Of a DNA stretch of 64,000 bases, positions 1-11,222 are shown in pieces. The translations under genes and the position numbers were made by a program. The stretch's first letter is position 1, and each line of letters begins with the position of its first letter. Source of the stretch: Trema orientale (lineage: Eukaryota > Streptophyta > Magnoliopsida > Rosales > Cannabaceae); contig JXTC01000021.1 of assembly GCA_002914845.1 (NCBI GenBank), positions 1,007,103 through 1,071,102 on the forward strand. Reading direction: 5' to 3'. The notes beneath the pieces were generated by a model that was given only the letters and a program-made list of their open reading frames with translations, was not told the DNA's origin and ran no database searches.

Positions 1-1067
1 GATTAATCTGCCTAAATTATTTAATCTAATCAATTAATATTCATTCCCTATGCTAACATCGAATTTTTTCATTATATCTATTAATTATCTTTCTCAAGAA
101 TTAACAAACATATTTCAATAAACAAGTTCTAACATCTCTGTATAAACTACGAACCTATCAAAACTCATTAAGCACAAGAAATTCATATTACTACACAAGA
201 AATTCATATTACTACACAAGCTTCATAGATATCTCTATCTTATGATAATCTTATTTCATATTAATCAAGACAAATTCAATCCTCCCTTCTCAGATCTTGG
301 ATTAAATATCTAATTCATGCAAAAGTTGATCAGGCTCTCACAAGCATTGAGCATAGATTAATACAATTAGCATAGAATGAGAAATAAACATAAAATTGAA
401 TTGAAATTAAAATAATTCAAGACATCATAATCTGGCTACATCGTAGTCCTAGAAAATAAAATTAGTTTATGGTAAAGAGAAAACAAACTCTAAATATGGT
501 TCTAGACATAGAAAAGAAAGAACAAAGAAGAATAGAAAAAGCTAAAAGTCGAATCAATGGCGTTCCGTCTCCGGGTTACCAATCGCTCTGCCTTCAGTCT
601 TGCACTCTCGCTTTCTCTCTTATTTTCTGAGTGATTTTTGGCTTGAGAATCTCCAAATAAGTCTAGAAAAGACCTATTTATAAGCTAGGAGGCGGCTACT
701 ACAAAAACTAGGTCAAAAGGCATCTAAAAATGACTTTTATAATGTCCACCTTTTCTTTTTGAGCTCGAAGTAGCACCGGAGCACCTGTAACATGGCACCA
801 GGGTGCCGGTTTCTCTGGAACTTTTTCTCTCTTTCAAATTTTACTCCTTTTGAACCTCCAAAGTGCTCTAGTGCTAGAGACAAGTGTCAAGGCGCTCTCT
901 TCTTTGTCTAAATCGCCATAAATCATGTCATTTTCACCATGTGCATCAAAATTAACTAACCTACAAACAAAATATTAAAAACACAAACAAAACCCACAAA
1001 AACTCCGAGAATCTACTAAATGCCTCGTTTAAATGATATCTAATTCATGAGTAAAACTCACTCATCA
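1..1067 (-). repeat. Left (3') LTR of the Athila-type element, partial
   Basis: Position 1 aligns with about 6074 in the right LTR. Similarity continues with small indels to the shared terminus ACTCACTCATCA at 1067. The right LTR has about 50 extra bases near 6800-6850. This copy has a 20-bp direct duplication (AAATTCATATTACTACACAA) at about 180-222. The remainder lies left of the window. On the minus strand the polypurine tract immediately precedes it. Confidence 0.85.
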
Positions 1068-1082
1068 AATACCCCCAAACTT
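1068..1082 (-). other. Polypurine tract of the Athila-type element
   Basis: The minus strand reads AAGTTTGGGGGTATT directly before the LTR start TGATGAG. This is the position and composition expected for the plus-strand primer of a plant LTR retrotransposon. It fixes the element's orientation as minus. Confidence 0.8.
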
Positions 1083-2293
1083 AATATTTTGCTCGTCCTC
1101 GAGTAAAACAGACACAAAAGAAGAAATAAATAAAATACCTAAAAACTAAACTTGAATATTGATTCTTTTTAGAATGTACACAGGTCTCAAAGATTGCACA
1201 TAATTATTAACTTAAGGAAAACATCAAAACATCAATAACATCTAGAATTTCAACTCCAATATTAGCCTCACTTTTCTCTTGATCCTTTATGTGTGTGTGT
1301 GTGTGTATAGCCAATAACATCTAACCACTCGTAACTCGGATCAGTTTATGCAAACAAGTGAATTAAGATTAATCTCTAAGTAAGCATTTTATTTTCAAAT
1401 TCCATATACTTGTTTTTCTAACCGTTCTCCACTAATGTAGACTAACACCAACCAAAGATCAATAGGACTTTATTAAGCTTATAATGAATGGCTAAGGTGA
1501 AGGTAGGATAAGAATGAATATTTTAAGCTCAATTCATACTCACGCCATAAGTATACACCTTTGTCTAAAACTATTGTGAAGCTCAACTTAAGACTCCTAC
1601 TAACACCCCAAAACTTATTTTCAAACTTTCTCTTGTCAACACTTTCTTTATTTTCCCAACTTCTTTTTTCTTTTCTTCTCTTTTTTTTTGAACTTTTTTT
1701 TTTCAAATTTGCAGTACTACACCCCGAAACTTATTTCTTGATGTATGAACTAAGGATGTAGCACAATTTTTTTTTTCTTTCTCAACTCCACCCTTCCTCC
1801 CATATATAACATAGCTCACCATAAATTTCAAATTAATCACATGCTTATGGTACGAAAGGTAATAGAGACGGAATGAAAGGCTAAGCTAATAATATGGCTA
1901 ACAAGAAAAAGGTATATATTAGGCTCAAAAAGGGTGACTAGGGATAAAATATACAATGGTATGCTCGAAAGGCTCAAACGATTTAAAAATGGCCTAAATC
2001 ATTTCCTTAGTAAGGTGTAGTCTAGGATTTCACCTCAAACGGTTTTCAAACAAGTTCTAGAATTTGTTGAGATCTAATGAATATACTTAATTTACATAAA
2101 CCTTTTCTTTGTTTCTAATGGCTAAACATGCATGGCTATGTGCTCAAATATGTGAAAAGATCGTAAGTAAAGCAAAACTAACATTGAAATCAAGCACATG
2201 GACTAAGTTAATATTTATTATTTTCCAAAAGTCATGTTCATCTCAATCATAATCTCATCATTAGCCCAAACCTACTAAACTAAGCAAACTAAT
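1083..2293 (-). other. 3' untranslated region of the Athila-type element
   Basis: About 1.2 kb lies between the polypurine tract and the inverted protease block, with no long open frame that resembles a protein. It holds a (GT)n run near 1290-1306 and T-rich tracts near 1650-1775. Long noncoding stretches before the 3' LTR are normal in Athila elements. The two short open frames near 1479-1761 are low-complexity products of the T-rich tract. Confidence 0.6.
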
Positions 2294-3136
2294 TTCTTGG
2301 AGATTTTTAAGAAACTGCATATAAACATCCCGTTCGCAGATGCTCTTGCTCAAATGCCAAGCTATGTCAAATTTATGAAGGCTATCCCGTCGAATAAGAG
2401 GAAGTTAGAGGATTATGAGACGATTGTACTTACTGAGGAGTGTAGTGCTATCTTGCAAAAGAAGTTGCCCCCGAAGCTTAAAGACCCAGGGATTTTCACA
2501 ATTCCTTGTTTAATTGGCAACTTTGTTTTTGAAAAGGTATTATCTGACTTGGGAGTGAGCATAAATCTAATGCCTCTTTCTGTGTACAAAAAACTAGGTT
2601 TGGGAGAGGCGAGGCCAACTACAGTGTTACTTCAGCTAGCAGACCAGTCATTCAAGCACCCTAGGGGAATCATCGAAGATGTTCTCATTAAGGTTGATAA
2701 GTTTATATTCCCAGCTGATTTTATTGTGCTTGATATGGAAGAGGATAAAGATATTCCAATCATATTGGGGAGACCGTTTTTAGCGACTGGGCGAGCACTG
2801 ATAAATGTGCAAAAGAGTGAGCTGCGCTCGAGAGTTCAAGATGAAGAGGTCACTTTCAATGTGTTTAAAGCAACAAAGCATCCATATGAATCTAGTGATT
2901 GTTTTAGAGTTGACACAGTGGAGAAGATAGTGGCAGAATCACTCGAAACTGACCATCCAAAAGAACCTCTTAAAGCTTGTATTGCCATTTTCGATTCTTC
3001 CAAAGCAACAACCACAGAGTGGGCAAATCACTATTGGATAACTATACCATCCTACTTGTATGGAAGAATGCCGAAATTTGAAAATCGTGGGACTGATGTT
3101 CCTGGACCGTTTCCTTCTATTTATGAACCGCCATGA
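2294..3136 (+). pseudogene. Athila-type aspartic protease region, inverted relative to the rest of the element
   Basis: One open frame of about 280 codons starts abruptly inside a conserved linker (FLEIFKKLHINIPFADAL), so it has no start codon of its own. The pepsin-like active-site segment is DLGVSINLMPLSVYKKLGL, with Asp-Leu-Gly as seen in Athila proteases. ILGRPFLATG follows about 70 residues later as the second conserved protease block. After about residue 230 the similarity ends in an unrecognised tail of about 50 residues, then a stop. Reverse transcriptase and integrase are missing. The frame is on the plus strand while gag is on the minus strand, and the gag end at about 3483 would join this start if the block were turned round. 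It is open but almost certainly not expressed as a gene. Confidence 0.85.
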
Positions 3137-3482
3137 ATATGATATTGAAGAGTCTGGCTAAAGACTATAAATCAAGTGCTTCTTGTGAGGCAACCCATGT
3201 TTCTATTCTTTTTATTTTGTTTTAGTTATTTTTATTTTTATTTTTAGTTTTCTTTTCTTTTGTTATGTTTTGTTTATTTTGTGTGACTTAGGTTCTTGCA
3301 CAAGTTTGAGGGTCGACAACATAGACTTCAATGATCAACAAAAAGTCTCCATCTTCATGTAACAATCTAAGGGAGTTTTCTTTACCTTCCCTTTTATTTT
3401 TAACATTGAGGATAATGTTAATTTTAAGTTTGGGGGTAGAGAATAAAAAAATTTGAGAGTAAAAAAAAAAAAAAAAAAAAAA
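3137..3482 (+). other. Post-pol spacer of the Athila-type element, inside the inverted block
   Basis: After the stop come a GAGGCAACCCATG-type segment, a T-rich stretch, and TTTTAAGTTTGGGGGTAGAG at 3422-3441, a polypurine-like motif typical of the region behind pol in Athila elements. It ends in an A-run (about 3462-3483), which coincides with the right inversion breakpoint. There is no coding potential. Confidence 0.6.
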
Positions 3483-3483
3483 A

Positions 3484-4953
3484 GAACTGCTTATCAAGCT
3501 TGCTTTTCTAGAGACGTTGAGGGTATGGAACACTTTGTGTAGGTTGACTCAAGTGACGCGATTCTTTGGTTGCCTCTTCATTTTTTTTTCTCCACTGGCA
3601 TCACTGGGGTTGCTGCCTCTTTATCAAACTTGGGGGATTTCTCAACTCTCAGTGAAACTTCCAACTCCTTCCCACTCTTTAGCGTGATTGCATTACACTG
3701 TTCTTTGGGATTTACTTCAGTTGTGCTTGGCAAGTTTCCACGTGGTCTTTCTGAAAACATATTGGCCGGTTGACTAACTTGTAACTCTAAGTTTCGGATT
3801 GCAGTACCTTGAACTTGAAGGCTAGTCTTCGTCTCAGTCATAAACTGATTAGTATTGTTTGTCAGCTGCAATAACGCTTCCTCTAAATTAGACTTCTTTT
3901 CTTGAGACTGAAACCAGGGGGTGGCATAGAAGGACCATATTGAGAATGTCTCAGTGCAGTAGCTTAATTATTTCAAGAGAAGTTAGGATGATTCCTCTAA
4001 CCAGGGTTGTATGTATCACTATATGGATTGTTGTTCTGGCGGTTGAAGTTCGAGACATATTGCGCTTGCTCCACTTGAGAATGTGAGAAAGGATTTCCCA
4101 CTTGACAATGGTCATTGGTATGGGCTCTTTGACAAAATTCACAAGACATTGGAGGTTGAGTTTGTATGGCATTTACTATCATCCCAGACTGTTAGAGCTG
4201 TATAGTAAGGGAAGCTACTTGAGCAGACAAAGCAGACACCACATCTAACTCATATACACTAGCAGCTTTCTTTGGCATACTTCACTCATTAGGCCATTAA
4301 TAATTATTCATAGCCATCTCTTCTAGTAAATCATATGCCTCATCTTGTGTATTTCCCATGAAGGCACCTCCTGCTGCAACATCAATCAGAGTCCTTATAG
4401 CACTACCTAGCCCATTATAAAAATTCTAAACTTGCATCCACTTGGGCAGTTCATGATGAGGACATCTCTGCAGTAAGTCATTGTAGCACTCCTATGTATC
4501 ATAGAATGTTTCCCCTTTATACTGTGAAAAATTAGAAATTTCCATCTGCATTTTTGCAGTCTTTGCTGGATGAAAGAATTTTACAAGGAACTTCTAGGCG
4601 AGGTCTTCCTAACTAGTAATTGAATTAGCAGGTAAGGAATTCAGCCAGTTCTTGGCGCGATCTTTCAACGAAAAAGGAAACAACCTTAAGCGAATGGCGT
4701 CATCACTAATGCCATTGAACTTGAAGGTGTCGCAAATCTCTAGGAAATTAGCTATGTGGGCATTGGGATCATCAGTTGGTAACCCACTAAACTGCACTGA
4801 GGTCTGAATCATTTGCAAGGTAGCCGGTTTGATCTCAAAGTTATTAGCCTAAATAGTCGGCTTCCTTACTACAGATAAAATTCCAGTCACCAAAGGGAGT
4901 GCAAAATCCCTAAGGGCTCTGTTGTTATCGTTTCTTTCTCCGTTATTAGCCAT
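3484..4953 (-). pseudogene. Athila-type gag pseudogene
   Basis: Minus-strand frames from ATG at 4953 (MANNGERND) run through a retrotransposon gag domain ([20 protein letters not shown], then [20 protein letters not shown] at 4609-4818). A zinc-knuckle-like segment CEFCQRAHTNDHC lies near 4110-4150, and a C-terminal linker ends about 3484. In-frame stops break it repeatedly near 4603, 4490, 4425 and 4300-4270. A homopolymer frameshift sits at 3581-3589. Several stops are TAG or TAA where the family has Trp or Gln, consistent with C-to-T decay. Gag normally forms the virus-like particle of the element. This copy is dead. Confidence 0.85.
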
Positions 4954-5173
4954 AGCTTCTTGAGTTTGTCTTAGAATTTCACGTCTTTCTTCCCTTTTCT
5001 CCTTACGATTCGTTCGATTTCAGGATCTAAGGGAAGTAGTTCACAACTCTTAGACCTCCGCATAAACCACAAATAACGCCTGAGAATAAAAACAATAAAA
5101 TAAATGAATTAAAAAAATAAGAATTCAAATTAAAATCAGAAGTAATTATAAACGATATTGGCAATAAAATAAG

Positions 5174-5191
5174 TCCTCGGCAACGGTGCCA
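5174..5191 (-). other. Primer binding site (tRNA-Asp type)
   Basis: The minus strand reads TGGCACCGTTGCCGAGGA six bases after the 5' LTR ends. It differs by a few transitions from the tRNA-Asp-complementary site characteristic of Athila elements, which supports the family call independently of the proteins. Confidence 0.8.
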
Positions 5192-5197
5192 AAAACT

Positions 5198-7165
5198 TGC
5201 TGTGGAAATAATGAACACAAGTGCACATATCGAATAAGTAATAAAGTGTAAGTATAAGTATCGTTCCCACGAGACTGTGCTTACTAAGTATCAAAATTAT
5301 TCTAACTCTAATTTTATTTGAAAGCAAATCAAATGGAAATATTTCACAAAAATAAATCTAATAACTAAATAAAAAGAAAGCAAAATAAAATAATAATTAG
5401 GACAATCAAGTAGCTTAAGACCTAGGGTTTCCGATTCACCTGGATTAATCTGCCTAAATTATTCAATCTAATCAATTAATGTTCATTCCCTATGCTAACA
5501 ATGAATTTCTCCATTATATCCATTAATCTTTCTCAAGAATTAATAAACATATTTCAATAGACAAGTTCCAATATCTCTGTATAAACTATGAACCTATCAA
5601 AACTCATTAAGCATAAGAAATTCATATTACTGCACAAGTTTCATAGATATCTCTATTCTATAATAATCTTATGTCATATTAATCAAGACAAAATCAATTT
5701 TCCCTTCTCAGATCTTGGATTAAACCTCTAATTCATGCAAAAGTTGATCAGGCTCTCATAAGCATTAAGCATAGATTAATACAATTAGCATAGAATGAGA
5801 AATAAACATAAAATTGAATTGAAATTGAAATAATTCAAGACATCATAATTCTGCTACATCGTAGCCCTAGAAAATACCTCCAAACTTAACATTTTGAAAT
5901 TAGGATTGTGCTTACTAAGTACCAAAATTATTTTAACTCTAATTTTATTTGAAAGCAAATCAAATGGAAATACTTCATAAAAATAAATCTAATAAATAAA
6001 TAAAAAGAAAGCAAAATAAAATAATAATTAGGACAATCAAGTAGCTTAAGACCTAGGGTTTCTGATTCACCTGGATTAATCTGCCTAAATTATTCAATCT
6101 AATCAATTAATGTTCATTCCCTATGCTAACAATAAATTTCTCCATTATATTTATTAATCTTTCTCAAGAATTAACAAACATATTTCAATAGACAAGTTCC
6201 AACATCTCTGTGTAAACTATGAACCTATCAAAACTCATTAAGCACAAGAAATTCATATTATTGCACAAGCTTCATAGATATCTCTATCCTATGATAATTT
6301 TATGTCATATTAATTAAGACAAATTCAATCCTCCCTTCTCGAATCTTGGATTAAATCTCTAATTCATGCAAAAGTTGATCAGGCTCTCACAAGCATTAAG
6401 CATAGATTAATACAATTAGCATAGAATGAAAAATAAACATAAAATTGAATTGAAATTGAAATAATTCAAGACATTATAATCCGGCTACATCGTAGCCCTA
6501 GAAAATAAAATTAGTTCATGGTAAAGAGAAAACAAACACTGAACATAGTTCTAGACATCGAAAAGAAAGAACAAAAAAGAGTAAAAAAAGCTAAAAATCG
6601 AATTAATGGTATTCCGTCTCTGGGTTACCAATCGCTCCGCCTTCAATCCTTCACTCTCGCTTTCTCTCCTATTTTCTGAGTTGTTTTTGGCTTGAGAATG
6701 CCCCAAATAAGCCTAGAAAAGACCTATTTATAAACTAGAAGGCAGCCACCATAAAAACTAGGTCAAAAGGCATCTAAAAATGATTTTTATAAAATTTCCC
6801 GCAGAGTGGCACTAGGGCGCCAGTTGTGTGGTGCCGGGGCGCCACTCTTGTTGTCCAACTTTTTTTTTTGAGCCCGAAGTAACCCCGGAGTACCCGTAAC
6901 ATGGTGCCAGGGCGCCGATTTCTCTGGAACTTTTTTCCTCTTTCAAATTTCACTCTTTTTGAACCTCTAAGGTGCTCTAGTGCCAAAGACAAGTGTCAAG
7001 GCGCTCTCTTCTTTGCCCAACTCACCATAAATCATGCTATTTTCACCATGTATACCAAAATTAACTAATCTACAAATAAAACATTAAAAATACAAATAAA
7101 ACCCACAAAAACCCTGAGAATCTAGTTTAAATTATATCTAATTCATGAGTAAAACTCACTCATCA
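5198..7165 (-). repeat. Right (5') LTR of the Athila-type element, with a 0.6-kb internal duplication
   Basis: The plus strand begins TGCTGTGG at 5198 and ends CTCATCA at 7165, so the ends are TG...CA. About 600 bp occurs twice: 5276-5875 and 5907-6506, an offset of 631 with scattered substitutions. Between the copies, 5875-5896 resembles the polypurine-tract region at 1069-1092, which belongs outside an LTR. The LTR is therefore composite. Confidence 0.8.
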
Positions 7166-8394
7166 GTTGTGCTTCTTGAGATTAGGAATGTAAATGGTGC
7201 ACGACTAGGCAAGTTTTTTGCTTATTTAAGGAGTGGGACAGTACATTGTCTTGCCCGCTTGTTTTTTTATTATTTGTTTTTTATTTTTGTCTTGTTCTAA
7301 ACCTTTTTTTTTTTTCAAATTTTAAATTTATTATAATTTTTTTTTCTTCTTAAAAAAAATTATTGTTAAATTTTTGCTTTCTTTAAAAAGCTACATTGTA
7401 TATTTTTATGCCCATTGACTTGGTAGTTTATTTCTCTATTTATATATTTAAATAATCACAAATTTTGTCAGTTTGGTCATTTGGAAAGACTAAGAATAGG
7501 ATTCTCATTTCTCTCACCCTTTTTTTTCCGTAAATTTTTACTTTCTTTTTTTTTTTCATTTGAAGAATGTAATTTTTTTTCTTATCTCTTTACCATGTTT
7601 GTAGAAAAATAGGCATATTTGGTATGTTTCTAATAATAGGATTTTTTCTTAAAGTAAAGGTCTTATCAAATTTTCTCAATATTTGAAAATTTGTTTTGTA
7701 AAATCATTTGTTTACTCCACCTCGGTCATATTTTTCGTGCATTATCAATTTTAACCTTTTTCTAAACCATGTGATGGAGAAAAAAGGACAGTATAAGTCA
7801 TTTATAAAACTAAGACTTTATTTAATGAAAATTTTGGAATTCTTAATTTGCTCCCGCTTCCCAAATACTTGACGACCCCGGTTGAGTACGGTCGAGCTTA
7901 GTCAAGTATCCTGGTTGAGCATGGTTAAGCATGGTTGAGCATGCTCGAACATCCTGGTCGAGTAAGGTCAACCCTGGTCGAACGGGGTCGAGAATTCGAT
8001 CGAGCATGATCAAACATTGTCGAGCACAGCCGAGCTCTGGTGGAGTGTTGTAAAGTGTCTTAGCGTTTGTTAAGAAATGAGATATCTAAGTAACGTGCGA
8101 CATGACAATATTGTAAAGTGTTTTAAGGTTTGTTAAGAAATGACATATATAAATAATGTGTAAATATAATAATGGGAGTTAATTTTGAGAATTAATTTTG
8201 ATAATATGAATTCTTTTTATCAATATGAGGGCATTAGTAGAACTTGAGTGTAAAACTCTCTTCCTTTTTTATCCTTTTAAGCAACAACATCAATCATTTT
8301 AAAACGTTGAATTATTCCTCAAAATGAAAATGGTGTTTAATTCTTTATGTTCTATAAAACAAAATAGAAAATTGTATTTAGTAGTAATTAATGA

Positions 8395-8398
<4 letters not shown>
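7166..8398. other. Intergenic, AT-rich, with one minisatellite
   Basis: No gene is recognised. The stretch contains T-rich low-complexity sequence (7250-7700) and the 10-11-bp repeat array listed separately at 7879-8045. Confidence 0.6.
7879..8045. repeat. Degenerate 10-11-bp minisatellite, GGTYGAGCAT-like units
   Basis: About 15 variant units such as GGTTGAGTAC, GGTCGAGCTT, GGTTGAGCAT and TGTCGAGCAC follow one another with small indels. The array is GC-richer than its AT-rich surroundings. It has no coding meaning that I can see. Confidence 0.75.

Positions 8399-8459
<61 letters not shown>
8399..8459. repeat. (TA)n microsatellite
   Basis: About 60 bp of nearly pure TA repeats lie immediately upstream of the copia fragment. 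Confidence 0.95.
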
Positions 8460-8461
<2 letters not shown>

Positions 8462-8481
8462 GTGATCGCTAGAACAAACTG

Positions 8482-8817
8482 TTAGCTCTGTCTCAAGCAT
8501 CGTACATTGAAAAAGTGCTTGTTAGATTTACGATGCAAAACTCTAAGAGACGACAATTGCCATCTCGACATGGAGTTCATCTTTCTAAGGAACAGTATCC
8601 TACGACACCTCAAGAGGAAGAAGACATGGGACGGATTCCTTACGCGTTAGCAGTTGGAAGCCTTATGTATGCAATGCTATGCACTAGACCTGACATCTGC
8701 TACTCCGTAGGAATAATCAGTCGGTTTCAGTCTAACTCAGGATTAGATCACTGGATAGCTGTGAAATACATTCTCAAGTACCTTCAGAGAACGAGAAATT
8801 ATATGCTAGTATACATA
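8482..8817 (+). pseudogene. Ty1/copia reverse transcriptase C-terminal fragment
   Basis: The frame from 8482 reads LALSQASYIEKVLVRFTMQN, then VHLSKEQYPTTPQEEEDMGRI, PYALAVGSLMYAMLCTRPDI and KYILKYLQRTRNYMLVY. This is the conserved end of the copia reverse transcriptase before RNase H. It lacks the catalytic YVDD region upstream and the RNase H domain downstream. After about 8817 the similarity stops in unrelated AT-rich sequence. No LTRs are visible nearby, so it is a stranded fragment. It stays open for over 100 codons, which suggests moderate age. Confidence 0.85.
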
Positions 8818-8829
8818 TTCAAATTGACA

Positions 8830-9680
8830 TGCACAACCAATTACTTTACAAATTTAAAAGTATTAACTGCAAACTGGATATATTTTACCGCATTTTTGCC
8901 CCCAAGAAAAGTATTAATAGTAGTGAATTTCCTCAAACAAGAAAAAAGTAAATCACGTTTTCACCAAGTTTGGAAGAAAAAAAAGAAAAAAAGAAAAAAG
9001 AAAGGGCGGGGTTTTTTTTTTTTCATTTTTGAAAATAAGAAAGAGCGGGTTTATTGCAGCCTTGGTGGAAATTTCTTTTCCATTCCTACTTGTGATCTAT
9101 TTAATTGCAGTTACAACGTTATTTAGAAACTAAATTCGTAAGTTTTTGCTATTTTATAAAGTAAATTTTTGTTATTTAAGACACGTTCTAGTTTGTAATG
9201 AGAAAAAAAGTATATCATACTGATAAATTTTCTTTTCAAAGGAATAAAAATGTTTCTGTTTACATACTTATTTAAAGTTGGAATTGAAATTAATTTAATT
9301 TTACTTTGTATTGAAATTAATATAATTCTTTTTCTTATTGGTTGTTTACCTATCAGCAACTTATGAATAAGAATAATAAATCTATTGCTTAAATCTCATT
9401 CTATATAAATCATTTTTAGGGTGTGATTAGTATTATTTTAAACAGAATTTATTTACCACTTTTATTTGTATAAAGTCAGTAAACAATAAGTAATTTTACC
9501 ACAGCAATCGATAGGATTTGCCTCTTTGGTACTTATATGAGGTCACAAAGATTTACTTTGTAATTACATAATTTAACTCACTAATAGAGCACGGAGTAAA
9601 ATACTAAGTAAATTTTGCCATGAACACTGGTAAGATAGATATATAAATGTACAAGACTTTAACTCGAATTACATAGTGTG
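8830..9680. other. Intergenic, AT-rich
   Basis: It contains homopolymer runs (A-rich 8970-9005, T-run near 9012-9025) and no recognised gene or repeat boundary. Confidence 0.5.
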
Positions 9681-10033
9681 AATTGCCAAAAAAATATTCT
9701 AAGGTTTGGATGTTTTGTAATTTAAACCTTAAAATTTGAACTCTGTACCCTGAGATTAAGAATTTGCAAAAATTTATATACTGGACCGATTTTATGACTA
9801 ATTTTAGTAACGAAAAGGCAATAATGTTCATTATTAAAATTGAGTTAGTCATTATTCTCTTTATTTTTGAGGATATTACTGTTTTTTACTTGTTAAAGTT
9901 ATTCAAAAAGTGTATCCATAATAGTAATTTTTAAAAATTTTTAATCTCGGTATATTATTTTACAGAATATAAATTTTAGGATTTAAATTGCAAAACACTC
10001 AAATTTTAAGGTTTTTTTTTTTTTTTGTAGTTT
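9681..10033. mobile_element. Short TIR element (MITE), about 350 bp
   Basis: The left end (CCTTAAAATTTGAACTCTGT at 9725-9744, preceded by GGATGTTTTGTAATTTAAA) matches the reverse complement of the right end, where CCTTAAAATTTGAGTGTTTT and ATTCTGTA are read on the minus strand from 10011 down to 9962. Both outer ends show a CAAAAAAA-like run. The arms are about 70 bp and imperfect. There is no coding capacity. The class cannot be set without clear target duplications. Confidence 0.65.
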
Positions 10034-10062
10034 ACCCAATTACATAACTAGCATTTTGTGAA

Positions 10063-10519
10063 GTGTTTATGCCACAAAATGGTCCATGAGGCCTAAACTA
10101 TCCAATTTGTGGTGATTTGGTCCTCCAAATTTTAATTGTGGCAATTAAGCATCTAAATTTTTTAATTTAAAATTTGATCTCTACACTGTTTAAATTGCAA
10201 CTTGCTGTTAAATTTTTTATCAAACACATAAATAAGGAGCACGTTTAGCATCTAAAGTTATATTTAAAAGAAAATAAAATGAACAAAATAATTTGAAGAT
10301 GATGAAAGAAGTATTATTTATATTTTTTTAGGATATTTTGTTAATAATTTAATAATAGATTATAATTTAACAATTCAGAGACTAAATTAGTACAATCAAT
10401 AAATTTAGAAACATAATTACTATAATTAAAAATTTAAAAATATAATTACTATAATTAAAACTTTGATGACCAAATTGACACAAATTAGATACCTATGAGA
10501 CCATTTGTGCCATTAACCC
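10063..10519. mobile_element. Non-autonomous TIR element with GGCACAAATGGTC ends, about 455 bp
   Basis: The left end reads GTGTTTATGCCACAAAATGG from 10064. The right end, on the minus strand from 10519, reads AGGGTTAATGGCACAAATGG. The arms stay similar for about 70 bp (AATTTGTG, GATTTGGTC, CCAAATTTTAATT). A larger relative with the same ends lies at 36022-37953. There is no open frame. A clean target duplication is not visible. Confidence 0.7.
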
Positions 10520-10602
10520 TTCGGTGAATGTTGACATATTTTTTGCTGGGACCGTGAATGTTAACTTGATATGACTAACGGACGAACATATATAGCGTCA
10601 CA

Positions 10603-10633
<31 letters not shown>

Positions 10634-11010
10634 AAAAAAAAGGGGATATATAGCTGTTATATTGTCATAGACTCATAGACCCTAGTGGGCAGAAATCTAA
10701 ATACTAAAATTTTCGGGGATATGTAAGGCAATAAGGAAAGAATGGTGCCGGCCTTGTTTAGCCACGAACTGCCGATCTAAATTAGGAAACAAGTTCATGT
10801 TTTATTTTTGGGTAATAAAAGCCTAAAATCAAGCAAAAACCTCACAAAACACACGATACCGGACGTTTCCCAAAAATAAAAATGAAAAAAACTTTAGTTT
10901 TAGAAAATCAAATCTTGCCCACAAACAAAAATAGCTCAAATGAAAACGAATTAACGAAACCACTACTCTCTCAAATTCAAAAAAAAAAAAAAAAAAAAAA
11001 TCACCAAAAA
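10520..11010. other. Intergenic, upstream of the PMEI-type gene
   Basis: No gene is recognised. It contains a CTTTT-repeat tract (about 10605-10640) and an A-run at 10980-11000. The last part is the likely promoter of the inhibitor gene. Confidence 0.5.
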
Positions 11011-11013
11011 TTG

Positions 11014-11020
11014 TATAAAA
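11014..11020 (+). promoter_or_regulatory. Candidate TATA box of the PMEI-type gene
   Basis: TATAAAA lies about 205 bp before the ATG at 11223, just after a 20-bp A-run. With a start site about 30 bp downstream, the 5' UTR would be near 175 bp. Position and composition fit, but the start of transcription is not proven. Confidence 0.45.
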
Positions 11021-11222
11021 CCCAAACCCACCCAACGGCGACAAAAGAAGCCTCCCTCTCTGTCCAAACCTGATAATGCAGATTGCAGAGAGACCTGAGA
11101 AAGAAAAAGATTAAAAAAGTTAAATTAAATTAAAAATATAAAGTCTCTAACATTTCACGTCTAGTATAGTATAGACTTTAGGGCCCATTTTAGAAAATAA
11201 AAAATAAAATAAAAAATAAAAA

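Larger units (their letters stand above)
1..7165 (-). mobile_element. Athila-type Ty3/gypsy LTR retrotransposon, degenerate, left LTR truncated by the window edge
   Basis: The element reads on the minus strand. The right-hand 5' LTR (5198-7165) starts TGATGAGTGAG on the minus strand and ends in CA. The related left LTR ends at 1067. The primer site at 5174-5191 reads TGGCACCGTTGCCGAGGA on the minus strand, close to the tRNA-Asp-type site usual in Athila elements. A polypurine tract (AAGTTTGGGGGTATT on the minus strand, 1068-1082) abuts the left LTR. Between them lie a gag pseudogene (minus) and a protease segment that is inverted (plus). No reverse transcriptase, RNase H or integrase is recognisable, so the copy could not move by itself. 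The outer end of the left LTR is outside the window, so target duplications cannot be tested. Confidence 0.88.

Noticed and set aside
1479..1761. Overlapping short open frames on both strands
   Set aside because: They come from a T-rich tract inside the retrotransposon 3' region, with low-complexity Lys/Phe/Leu products and no family resemblance.
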